From Drosophila persimilis (Eukaryota; Arthropoda; Insecta; Diptera; Drosophilidae), in the NCBI RefSeq assembly GCF_003286085.1, contig NW_020825294.1, positions 12,236,501 to 12,300,500 on the forward strand: a stretch of 64,000 nucleotides of DNA, written 5' to 3'. The notes under the pieces were generated by a model. The model was not told where the DNA came from and ran no database searches. It was given only the letters and a program-made list of their open reading frames with translations. Below are positions 10,101 to 19,864 of the stretch, one piece after another (the first letter of the stretch is position 1; every line of letters starts with the position of its first letter). A program made the translations under genes and the position numbers.

Positions 10101-10731
10101 GCGAAATCGGACCTTGGGCGAGGTCTTCCACCGTCCAAACTGGCAAGGGGGCACAGAGAGTGCCATGTTCAATCGTCTGGAGGAGATTGCCACGGGAGCT
10201 CAACCGAAGACTCCCTTTCTCGGCGGCCGACTTAGTCGTGCGCTCGAGTCGGACGGCGGGCCAGAGCAGGAGCAGCGCTTTCTGCCCACCCGCATCAATT
10301 GGGTGGTGCAGAGTGGTGCCGTCGACTTTCTCCACCTGATGCTCGTCAGCATGCGCTGGCTGATGGGACCACACGTCCGCTTCTGCCTCAGCTTCCACGA
10401 CGAGCTTCGATATCTGGTGCAGGAGGACATGGCTGCCAAGGCGGCCCTGGCCATGCATATCACTAATCTGCTCACTCGCTCCTACTGTGTGTCCCGCATC
10501 GGCCTCAACGATCTGCCCATGTCCGTGGCCTTCTTCGCCTCGGTAGAGGTGGACACGGTGCTCCGGAAGGAGTGCACCATGGATTGCCAAACTCCTTCCA
10601 ATCCGCATGGCCTGCGCATCGGGTATGGCATCCAACCGGGTCAGAGTTTAAGCGTAACAGAGGCCATTGACAAGGCCGGTGGCAGTGATGTGAGTCAATG
10701 GCCATGGATCAGGCAGCAGAAACAGCAGTAG
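7142..10731 (+). CDS. PolG1: Mitochondrial DNA polymerase gamma catalytic subunit
   Basis: Exons are 7142..9113, 9179..10001 and 10065..10731, giving 1153 aa; the introns are 65 and 63 bp. This family-A polymerase replicates mtDNA in the matrix. The first residues, MQLRLIRSYASKPRRE, look like a mitochondrial presequence. The 3'-5' exonuclease motifs are FDVEV (about residue 190), VVGHNVSYDRARL (about 262) and NYCAGDVEATHR (about 372). The polymerase motifs are A, VGADVDSQELW (about 811); B, RDHAKVINYARIYGAG (about 868); and C, FHDEL (about 1043). All catalytic acidic residues are present. The start is the ATG at 7142; two codons further upstream are in frame but include no ATG. This is fly tamas; the length is close to the 1145 aa I recall for D. 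melanogaster. The ALiX fragment and microsatellites crowd its 5' side. Confidence 0.97.
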
Positions 10732-11180
10732 TGCCCCACTTCAGTGTTATCTGTTATCCACCGAGCAATGGAAATCAATTTAATTCAGAACTCAGGATTT
10801 TTTTCATTAAGAATTAGTTTATAATGTTGCGACGAAGCATTACATTTTTTCATTTTTATTTCATCTTTCATAAATTGTAAGCCAATTCCCAACTATTTGC
10901 AAAAAAAGGGAACCTTTTGTTGCAACAACAAACTCCAAAGATACATATTGTTACTTTTATACGGTTCGTATTTTCCGGGTTGAGAATATAAAAAAGAGAG
11001 TACTTACATTCACCATACATAAAGACTTTATTAGATTGGGAACTTTACGTGTTGTTCCAAACAACTCCGAGTCAAGACTGCATATTTCTGATATAATCCG
11101 GCAAGACAACAATAGTCATCCTACTCAATCTTCATTCGTTACCTACGCCTAATCTTGTTCGTCCCGAACAAGTCCCAAGT
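10732..11180. other. PolG1 3' UTR and AT-rich spacer
   Basis: There is no open frame of interest. The sequence is AT-rich with runs of T and A. I see no clean AATAAA in the first 200 bp. Nothing else is recognised before the decayed minus-strand gene pieces. Confidence 0.5.
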
Positions 11181-11185
11181 CTCCT

Positions 11186-12202
11186 TTAGTCACGTTTAGT
11201 TTCGCTCTTCGGTTGGTTTTTTTTTATGCGATACACCACATTTTTGATTTGTTTTATGATTGCCTGTAGCCTCGAGGATAATCCTCTCTTCCTTTGTGGA
11301 TTATAAAACAGCACCAAATCGGCATTGTGAACAGCTTGAAGATGGGATTTTTTTCGCTCTTCTCTCCCTGGAGCACCTCCAGCACCTTGAACAGCTCTGC
11401 AGTAGTTTCGGATATAGCGGCATTGGCCACCCAAATGTCCTCCACCAGGGTCTTCAGGTCGCTGATCTTCTAAGGCCATACGATCATAGCGCGCTGTTCC
11501 AGCTCCGGTCTTTTATCTTTACATAGCTTCTTCTCCGCTTTCTGCACCCTCTGCAAGAATTTGAAGCAGATTTGGGAGCCAATCTGATTTTAGGTATCTG
11601 CTGATGCTCGGTATCCAAGAACACTCCATGCTCTGCAGTAAGTTTATTGCCAAGCGCTTCCAAATCTGCATCAAACTCTTGCATGGAACGTTGGCTGACC
11701 TTCTCCCGCCCGAAGACCGGAGTTCGTTATACCAGCGCGTTTTGGCGGTGGCATCATCTGTGCCAACTTATTGGGAACTTTCACCGGGAAGTTCACGTCG
11801 CCAAAATTCGTCGACTGGGTCTTTTGGAAGGAGGAGCTGTTCGAGGGAGTTGTAATTTTGATGCCGGCGCCATGACTGTTATAATCCTGAGTGCTTCCAT
11901 AGTTGCTGACCAGGACCTGTCCCTCGAGGTCATAGGAGAAATCACAATCTTTCTTAGTTTCATTGCCCTGCATTGTCTAAATTAAATCGCTACTTAGGCT
12001 GCCATTGCATATGTGACTTATCCACGCAACTTTCGGGACCGTCTTCCTCAAGTCGATCCTTGTCGACGGTGGCTGTTTCCGTTGCCGGTCGCACAGCAGT
12101 TGTTCTCACTAGAGTCGAGGTTGAACAGGGCGGCATATGGTCTTCCCGACGCTGGCGATCCTTCATGCGATTCTCCACACTGAGCTGGGAATGAAAGGTC
12201 AA
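11186..12202 (-). pseudogene. Decayed gene piece, parent not recognised
   Basis: Read from right to left, three frames give protein-like sequence. They are a segment with MPPCSTSTLVRTTAVRPATE; a segment (11973..11671) with DLEGQVLVSNYGSTQDY, IKITTPSNSSSF and VPNKLAQMMPPPKRAG; and segments with MQEFDADLEALGNKLTAEHG (11684) and VEDIWVANAAISETTAEL (about 11440). The last two have coiled-coil character. Frame changes and stops interrupt them, for example near 11690 and 11500. The coherent order on one strand suggests one parent gene, but I cannot name it. It could also be a live gene with introns I failed to place; the stop after the MQEF segment argues against that. Confidence 0.4.
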
Positions 12203-12254
12203 TACCCGCGACTCGTTTTTTACTTTTGAGTCTACACAGCAGCTTAGAGAGGAT

Positions 12255-12400
12255 ACACATGCAGATCAGCAACATGGGTTATGGGCGCGACACTAGCTTC
12301 AAATTACAAGAGTGTCAGCTAGTTCAGCCTGGGGTCCCCTATTCAAAGATTGCACGTTCTGTGCAAGAATTGGCGGTTGCAAAACGTAAGAACGATATTT
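12255..12400 (+). mobile_element. Tc1-like transposase N-terminal remnant
   Basis: The reading MGYGRDTSFKLQECQL, then GVPYSKIARSVQE, resembles the opening of Tc1-family transposases (a helix-turn-helix with an S-x-x-K-I-A motif). It loses similarity after about 40 codons. The sequence 12400-12900 is AT-rich with broken frames and no catalytic motif. Weak evidence. Confidence 0.35.
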
Positions 12401-12660
12401 TTTTATAGTGAATTCTCAGAAATTAGAACATCTTATATCTTCTAGTTCCTGGACATTTTTGTTATTTCAAATTTTTGTATTTTCACCTTCAGTTAAATAC
12501 ATTCATGTAAATTATAAGAGAACTTGTGATCGTTCTGTGAAAAATTCTATGGTTTCGAGGAAAGGCTATGCAGAAATCGTTGCACGTAACGACGGAAATG
12601 TTCCAGAAGTAGAATATTCACCTCCCGATAATTTCAGAGTAAAAGGTTTCTGGTAATCAT

Positions 12661-13040
12661 CGACAATCTTTACACCGAAATAATACGCCCAAATGTTTCG
12701 GAAAGATATGCATTTCGAATTAACTTTTCTCTAAGTGATGAAGTCCTCCAGATACACCGATGTAAAAAAGTCAAACAACGAACAGGAGTTGTTCAAAGAG
12801 CTACAATGCGGCAAGAGTGCCTAGACATGTTGGCTGAATCATGCATTGAATCAGTTGTACTAAAGAACCTTTTGATAAAAAAATAGACGGAATTGACGAA
12901 AAAAAATTTAGGAAACAACATGTTTAAAATTTAAAATAAATTAAAAACACAAATGTTTTGAAAAGTTATGTGTTGTTTTTTCAATTAAAATTTCAAGAAG
13001 AAAAGGGCGTGGAATAAAAAGAATGGCTCCAAATTGATGG
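12661..13040. other. AT-rich accessory DNA
   Basis: No gene is supported. The frames are short and the sequence is A/T-rich. It may be the body of the decayed transposon that begins at 12255. Confidence 0.4.
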
Positions 13041-13325
13041 TTGCCCCGCTGAGTGTTGATCCGGGCCTGGCGGTATCACGTTGGATAATGCCACCGGTGC
13101 ACCGGTACTATTGCTGGCGCTGGTGTCGTCCATAAAGCTGGCTGCGGAACAAAGAGTTGCTTTTGATTGTTGATTTGATTTTCGATGATCTTCGTGTCTT
13201 CCTGACACAATAAGACCATTGTCACGCGAACGATACGCTGCACTCCGGAATTTTCACCCAGGTTCTGGTGGAGGTCCTGGACGTTGCGGATCTTATTAGG
13301 AAACAATGAAAATAAAAACAACAAT
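13041..13325 (-). pseudogene. Second unidentified decayed gene piece
   Basis: The minus strand gives NKIRNVQDLHQNLGENSGVQ and VLLCQEDTKIIENQINNQKQ in one frame. A shift then leads to FMDDTSASNSTGAPVALSNV and PPGPDQHSAGQPSIW. The style (helical, then Ser/Pro/Gly-rich) resembles the piece at 11.2-12.2 kb and may share its parent. No homologue is recognised. Confidence 0.3.
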
Positions 13326-13329
13326 CAAT

Positions 13330-13635
13330 GTAAGTAACTAAGAAATAACCACTTTTACCTGCACCATTTTTGTGGGGGTAATTCATTGTAAAAACCCCAG
13401 AGCAGGGTTCGACCTATTCGGGATATTACCTCGAACCCCTACGACCATCTGCGTCGAAAAAAATAGCACCATGGGGATAATGTGTCTATATTGATGGATT
13501 AAACAATGGTTGTAATGAATGGGTATGACTTGAAAGCTCCAAATGAAAATATTTAAAAAGAAAATGATTAAATCAGAAATTTGGGCAACACCAAGAATAA
13601 ATATATTTTTTTGTAAACAAAAATCTAAAAACTAA
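13330..13635. other. Spacer without recognised content
   Basis: AT-rich sequence with no open frame or known repeat that I can see. Confidence 0.4.
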
Positions 13636-13639
13636 AAAT

Positions 13640-14300
13640 ACACAGAAATTTTCCAAAATTTGTATTGAAATATGTTATTTAAATTAATATTTCGTAGTAA
13701 ATTAAACAAGAACAGCTGCACAACGTCTCGGCCTTGAGTCCACCAAATTCTCGCATCTTTGCTTGGGGATATTGTTCCAAAAACACTGCACGGCAGCCCA
13801 AAGATCTTTGTTAATTTTCGGTTTCGAATTGGAATCACCTTTTTTGACATTTGTCCAAAGATTTTCTATAGGGTTTAGATCTGTGGACTGAGCGGGCCAA
13901 TCCATACCATGATGGTAACATTCATGTTTAATGGTTTAACACGTGAACCTGGGGTGGTATTTAGTATTTGATGGTCTCTGCCGTCCGCCAGAGCTCTGTC
14001 CGCCAAACAAAACAATTTTACTTTCATCAGACCACAGTATGTTTCTCCATTTTTTCTTGGGCCATTTAAGGTGCTGTTTTGCAGGAACTTTTCGTGGGTT
14101 ACGAACACTCGGTTTATTGTCTATCAAGTATGCTCTTGATTGCCGATATTAAAGCCGGCTTAAAGCTCTTACATAAAACAGTTATTAGTACTATTTTTGT
14201 TGGTGCTGCATTTCGCTCTTCTTCCGCCAAATTGCCTAAAGTAATAAGAACAGTTATAATTCTCTCAGAGAGGAGCCAAGAAAAGCTACTTGACATTACA
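13640..14300 (-). mobile_element. Tc1-like DNA transposon remnant (DD34E type)
   Basis: Read right to left: ITLGNLAEEERNAAPTKI, then a frameshifted segment, then WPKKKWRNILWSDESKIVLFGG, then WPAQSTDLNPIENLWTNVKK. WSDES holds the first catalytic Asp and DLNPIENLW the final Glu. The middle catalytic block is deleted: the sequence jumps from the SDES region straight to HGMDWPAQ. There are several frameshifts. The N-terminal side ends sharply where the 311-bp tandem repeat begins at 14307. Confidence 0.85.
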
Positions 14301-14306
14301 GTAAAG

Positions 14307-14931
14307 TGCAGGGTGGTCAGACAGTGGATAGTGGTCAGTGTTATTTATTTCGCAGCCTCTGTAAGCCTCCTAGCGCAGTGCGTACTTAGGGATAGGGTAT
14401 TTGCGGACGGTGGCTTATATCGGCTTACCGGAGCTGCAACCCTTTCCTAACCGGGTGTAAGTCGATCCCAAAAGACCAGAGCTATTTTTACCGGAGGAAG
14501 AAATTCCAACCAAGTAAGAATTCAGCTATGAAGGCTTCGGTGCATACTAGTTTTATTTTGTCAAAAGGTGCGGCTTATATAAAGTTTTTAATGTTTATTT
14601 AGGCCTGCCGATACCCAGAGTGCAGGGTGGTCAGACAGTGGATAGTGGTCAGTGTTATTTATTTCGCAGCCTCTGTAAGCCTCCTAGCGCAGTGCGTACT
14701 TAGGGATAGGGTATTTGCGGACGGTGGCTTATATCGGCCTACCGGAGCTGCAACCCTTTCCTAACCGGGTGTAAGTCGATCCCAAAAGACCAGAGCTATT
14801 TTTACCGGAGGAAGAAATTCCAACCAAGTAAGAATTCAGCTATGAAGGCTTCGGTGCATACTAGTTTTATTTTGTCAAAAGGTGCGGCTTATATAAAGTT
14901 TTTAATGTTTATTTAGGCCTGCCGATACCCA
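14307..14931. repeat. Two 311-bp direct repeats separated by GAG
   Basis: Units are 14307..14617 and 14621..14931. Both begin TGCAGGGTGG and end GATACCCA, and the spacer is the three bases GAG. The only difference I found is one base near the middle (cggcTtacc versus cggcCtacc). TG...CA ends, a TATATAAAG box near the right end and two adjacent copies suggest LTR-like units left by recombination. A young tandem repeat is the alternative. The outer flanks (AAAG and ATTTG) do not form a target-site duplication. Confidence 0.9.
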
Positions 14932-15990
14932 ATTTGTTATTACCCTATCATACATTTTATTCTTATTCCTAGATATGTATGTATGTACATCCGACTGCCT
15001 GTTGTATATCTATTAAGGTCAGCAGTGCCATTTCCCCTTAAAATCTTAGCGCCTCATGGCCCACTATTTGCTTAGCTCTGTTCGTACGATTAGTATAAAT
15101 CGTTACCATGTTAATGTCTGAACACCTTTTAATTAAATCATTTTCACCCCATCCACCTTGGGTCTCTCTTGATTGCGCTGCTTCTTATGTGCTTCCTTCT
15201 TTTCTCTCTCTCTCTGATGTCTACCATTTTTTCTTCGTACATGTATGTGTATGTGTTGATCGCTGGCGCGCACATTGTGTTTTATTGTGTGTGTGTTTCA
15301 TTAGTTGGTTGAAGGTGTTTTTGCGAGGGACTCAAAGAAATAATAGGGTATATTGTGTGGGTGAAAAGTATGTAACAGCCAGAAGTACGGTATTACATTT
15401 TAAAAATTGCATGAATATATATGTATGTAGGTGTACAGTGCACATATAAAACCATACTTTAAATATATGTTAATAACATATTACACAAATATATTAATAG
15501 ATTTGATTTTTTCCACAGGCTATTTAAACCCCGTTACATTAGTACTCTCAATTAATAAATTTGCATTGCGATACGAGGAAAGAGGAGTGAGAGAGAGAGG
15601 CTCTGCAGTACATATACATATGTACATACATAATATGCAAGTACATACACCGATTCCTGGGTAAACCCTTGAGCACCTATAGTACATGAATTGTCCGTTT
15701 GTCCATCTATGCTCTTACGAGTTAAATGAACGAGTTACGAGTTAAGACTTGTATCTTTGTGTACTTGGGACAAAGATTTCCTTTAATCATTGGCAATGGT
15801 CGTGCAATTTCGCTTGGCCTTTGTTGTTGGCATTACCACTGTTGCTGTTGTTGTTGTATCGGTTGCCATTCTGGCCTTTTGGCGACAGTGATGCGTATGG
15901 CTCTGAGCACGGTATGAAGGGCGGGCCGCGACCGGGGCCGGGTTTGCAAGTTGGTGGCACAGAGCCTGCAAGTACGGAAGTGGGCAAGGG
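14932..15990. other. Intergenic accessory DNA
   Basis: Simple-sequence patches occur: TATGTATG runs near 14973, a TCTCTC run near 15204, and GTGTGT near 15240-15295. Around 15780-15990 short frames contain Leu or Asn/Thr runs caused by TTG repeats. I see no supported gene. Confidence 0.4.
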
Positions 15991-15991
15991 T

Positions 15992-16147
15992 CCACCACTA
16001 ATTCTCTTCCTCTTATTAAATTACTAATCCTTACACACCTTTCTAGTAATTAGTAATTGTAGTGGTATTTTTACACGGGCCACTTGACGGCGCAGTAATT
16101 GCATCGCCTCTTGAAAGATGCAGTCATTTCATGTCAACGTCCACGTA
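15992..16147 (+). mobile_element. LINE 3'-end fragment with internal deletion
   Basis: Bases 15992-16070 match the complement of about 41747-41669, and 16072-16147 match the complement of about 41466-41394. Thus the last codons and 3' end of the LINE at 41.4-44.9 kb are present, but about 200 bp of its 3' UTR is missing. The matches are close (a few mismatches). This shows the family has more than one copy within 26 kb and helps define its 3' terminus. Confidence 0.85.
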
Positions 16148-16585
16148 CATATGTGTGCGTACATGTTTATTTTCTATAATTTTAAATAATGGTTTTTCAT
16201 TTGGGCTCAGCCTGAATGAGTATACAATTCATAAAACCAAAGTATATTTTTTTAGAGCGCCCGCTGTTCAGATCCATGAAATCTCCAACATTTTCGGTCG
16301 GGAAAATGATTATTTCTGTAGTTAGTTGGCTTTCGAACTCCTTCGATATATACATACATATATATTTTCTTTTAAATTACAATTGCTTATTATGTTAATA
16401 ATTTCCTTTTCATGTGAATGAATAACAGCGCGTCTTAAAAGCCTTAAGTACGTTAGGTAGGTAGATTTGGCTGCCACACTTAGACCAGTTTCGCCCCGTT
16501 GCGATACCGCTTGGGATCTTTCTTTTCCTGCGTTCTGAGACTTAATGTCAGCATTCCAGATGGTCTTAAGTCTAAAGTCTTTTGC

Positions 16586-16774
16586 TTAAGAGATTGCTTG
16601 CGGGATTGTGCCCACAGCCAGTATATTCCTGAACATACATTGTAGCCAGTTGATGGCCGTTTTCCCGGCCTTCTTAAGTTGGGCCGGAATTACCTGGTCC
16701 GGGCCTGACGATTTGAGCGGTTTGAAGCTCTTTATTGTCCAGCTTATGTTCAGTTTTGTGTGGATGTGATCCAT
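16586..16774 (-). mobile_element. LINE reverse transcriptase fragment
   Basis: The frame reads IKSFKPLKSSGPDQVIPAQL, then KKAGKTAINWLQCMFRNIL. K-S-x-G-P-D is the start of the reverse transcriptase domain in non-LTR elements of the R1/LOA type, a different lineage from the element at 41.4-44.9 kb. Only about 60 codons survive. Confidence 0.7.
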
Positions 16775-16984
16775 CGAGGTTACCGGTCCCTATCTTAGGA
16801 AATGCGTGTCTAGTAGAATATGTTGGGACTCCTCCCTGGAGCTACTGAGATGGTGATTTTTGAGAGGATCTTGCGAAGACTTGCGGCCTCTGACGCTTCC
16901 TCTATTCCCTCTCTAGTCCTCTAGGACTATCAAACTCTTAACAGTTTGTGAGACACAGTGGTGGGGACAATAACCTCCTGTCGA

Positions 16985-17400
16985 TTTTGAACTCGTTGCC
17001 CCGATTACAACTGAATAAAATTGAGTTAAGATGAAGCTGAAAAGTGACTCACCCCTTGGATAGACCTCTCCAACTTGCGCTACCGTTGCTTTCTACAGCA
17101 GGCTATAATATTGATCCAGCCCTGGTACCTTCCCATATCTTTGCAGACGTTCCGGGCTGCTTCTCCAAAAGCTCGGTGCCGGCCCAGGAGTCTCCTGCGT
17201 GCGTTGCCTCTTTGGCTGAGGAGCCCTTTCGACAACACCTTCGAAGCCCACTCAACCTTTTTCAGCCACGTTTTGCCGCCGGAGTATGTTGTCCTTTCGG
17301 CGCATGTGTAGGTTTCGGCAGGTTGAGCAGCCGCAAGATTGCATAGTCACTCTGCCAAGGTATCGGCTATGAGAGGCGATTTTCCACCCACCGCGGATCC
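16985..17400 (-). mobile_element. Probable ORF1 remnant of an R1/LOA-type LINE
   Basis: On the minus strand, frames with interruptions give LLTCRNLHMRRKDN and QPKRQRTQETPGPAPS. The latter resembles the KRQRS-x-ETPGPAPK linker of LOA/R1-type ORF1. It lies close to the RT fragment at 16.6 kb on the same strand, so both may come from one decayed element, though their order is not simple. Confidence 0.4.
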
Positions 17401-18387
17401 GGGATGGGTCCGCCCTACCGTCTTTCGAAAAATAGTGACGACACTGTCTTAGGACGTGATACCTTGCTGGACAAACAATGACGACATACTTGAAAAATAA
17501 AAGATCGCTGATGAGGAAAAGTGGTGTCTTCGAAAAGAGTGCAATTTTCTTATTATATACAAGATATAGACCGACGATCTGAAGCGGAATATTGCTGATC
17601 TGTGGGCCATCAATCTGATTAAGGCAATCATAGATCTCTGGCTTTTGCTATGCTGCCGGAAAAGCACAAGAAAATCATCTTGATGAGCATGGGCATCTGG
17701 ATTTGGAGAATACGATGACGGTAGAAGAGAAATGCGATCGTTTAATAGCTTGTTTTATTAATAATATTAACATATACTCAGTTTCAATTGATTAAAAAAC
17801 GTTGGAAAGACCTCTTAAAGTACTCTTGGCAGCGCAGTGCTTTTGGAACCACATTGGTGCAGCCTCTGTACTACCGCTTTAATGAAGTGTGCTTGGACTG
17901 CTTACAGGCGACGAACTCTACTTAAACCAGCCAGAAAACTGAACCCAACTCATTATTCTGTCCGGCACTGTTGCCGAACTGCACCGCCGTACCAGGCAGT
18001 ACCATCGATACATCACCTACGACTTTCACAAGGCTGTGCTGGCCTCCGTTCCTCCCAATGTTCCTCCATTCAATATGTATCTAAGTCTTCGCTAGCTTGA
18101 TCCCTGGTGACATATTTGTTCAAAAACATTTAAAAAATATCTTGTCACGTGAACTTATGATAAATTCATAAGCGCTGCCACGATCCATTATGGCGGAGTG
18201 TCGTTAGAATTTAATTCAAACAAAGAAACGCTCAGAGACGACCTAGTCGGATCGTCCCACCAGGAATGGCGCGTGAACACTCCGTGGCGCCGCCTACCAA
18301 TTAAGCTGAGGGACCGGCTGGGATACTCATTTACACAAAAAACGAGGGGGAACGTTGTGAGCTGCTGCGGACACCGCAACTCTACAG
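17401..18387. other. Accessory DNA, probably repeat-derived
   Basis: No supported gene. The last 250 bp (about 18130-18387) are GC-richer and run straight into the inverted-repeat element. They may be part of a longer copy of the same dispersed family, because the sequence style is continuous across the border. Confidence 0.35.
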
Positions 18388-19421
18388 TTATACCCGATAC
18401 TAAGTCAGTATGGCTCTCTTCCGGCAGACGCTGCTAATATTAAACGACACGACAAAGAGTGCGTGCGAGAGAGACAGAAAATCAGTCTGAGCGTGACGTC
18501 GGGCGCTGCGTAGCCATTGCAAATTGATTTGTTCCTTTGGCTATAAAAAATATCTGATCTGATCCAGATTAAGCAATCTGAGAGATATGGTCATTATCTA
18601 TGATTCTGCGCTTTTAGTTCTCTTGAATCTGCAATAATGTGGATGCAACAGATTTTCGTCCTTTGTGTGGGCGGAAGGGGGTGGGGCGAAATTTTGAGAT
18701 ATACGTTTTATAGTGAGATCTAACAGGAGTGCGAATACTAAGTTTGGTTACTCTAGCCTTAATAGTCTCTGAGTTTTGTGGACGCCCCAGATTATCGTCC
18801 TTTGCGGGGGCGGAAGGGGGTGTGGCGAAATTTTGACACAAAACGGTCAAGGTCCGATATCACAGGAGTGTGGATACCAAATTTGGTTGCTCTAGCTCTT
18901 ATGGGTTCTGAGATCCTTGAACTCATATTTTGTAATTGGCAAAACCGACCATGAAACCTGTGTGTTAGAGAGAGACAGGGCGAGAAAGAATGAAATTGTT
19001 TTCTTGATTCTGGCTATAATAATTATACGATCTGGTTCAGATTTTGCACTCTAGAAGATATAGTCATCGATTCTGCGTTTTTAGTTTTCTCGTATCGTCG
19101 AAATTGTGGATGCCACAGATTTTCGCCCTTTGTGGGGGCGAAAGTGGGCGGGGCAAAGTTTTGAAATATTCTTTTAGCAGTGACATATTACAGAAGTCTG
19201 GATCCAAAACATCGTTGCTCTAGCTCTTATAGTCTTTGAGCACTAGGTGCTGAAGGGTACGGACGGACAGACAGACAGGGCTTAATCGACTCGGCTATTG
19301 ATGCTGATCAAGAATATATATACTTTATGGGGTCGGAAACGATTCCTTCTGGACGTTACACACATCCAGTTTTACCACAAATCTAATATACCCCAATACT
19401 CATTTTGCGTATCGGGTATAA
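18388..19421. mobile_element. 1.03-kb repeat element with 13-bp inverted ends
   Basis: The left end (18388-18400) reads TTATACCCGATAC and the right end (19409-19421) is its perfect reverse complement. Inside are at least three copies of a block around CGTCCTTTGTG-GGGCGGAAG and GGCGAAATTTTGA (18657, 18797, 19126). Near the right end is a GGACGGACAGACAGACAGGG tract followed by ATATATATACTTTATGGGGTC. The GTCY tract plus TATA tract is typical of a widespread Drosophila dispersed repeat (mini-me/DINE-like). No coding capacity is seen, so it would be non-autonomous. Confidence 0.75.
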
Positions 19422-19864
19422 AAAGGTTGAGTGTCCACTTTAGAGGGGGGATTGCCCAGTACTAAGCAAGAAGGGGAATAATGAAATCTTCTACCAATTA
19501 ATTTGTTACGAATAGCTGTAAGGGTAGTAGTGGAGTGAGAGAGTGTCAGCTAATTGCAAACCCTCGGCTAACATACCTTCAGTTTTGGTTTTAGGCGGAT
19601 GAAGCCCATGCTCAGCCATGAGAATGGTCCATCTCGTTCAATCTAACTCAAATCACCTATAAATATTATATGTATTTTTGCTTTTAGGTAATACTTAATT
19701 TCCAATATTATTTTTAAGCGGATGCAGTAAAGGAAATACTACGAGATACTATACAATTCACATACATATACGGCATATGCCTAGAGAGAATGTTTGTCAA
19801 CACTTAACCACATAACCAAATAACCAGCTTCGGCTTCAGCTCTTAAATAATATCTTGCTCGCCA
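19422..19864. other. Spacer and likely black 3' UTR
   Basis: No open frame of note. The part nearest 19864 is AT-rich and presumably transcribed with black. The 3' end of black mRNA is not clear from sequence. Confidence 0.4.

Noticed and set aside
14307..14931. Complete LTR retrotransposon
   Set aside because: The two units are only 3 bp apart, with no internal region and no target-site duplication, so it is reported as a repeat only.
15726..16027. Frames on both strands with Leu-rich or Asn/Thr-rich stretches
   Set aside because: They come from a TTG/CAA repeat; no domain is seen and both strands are equally open.
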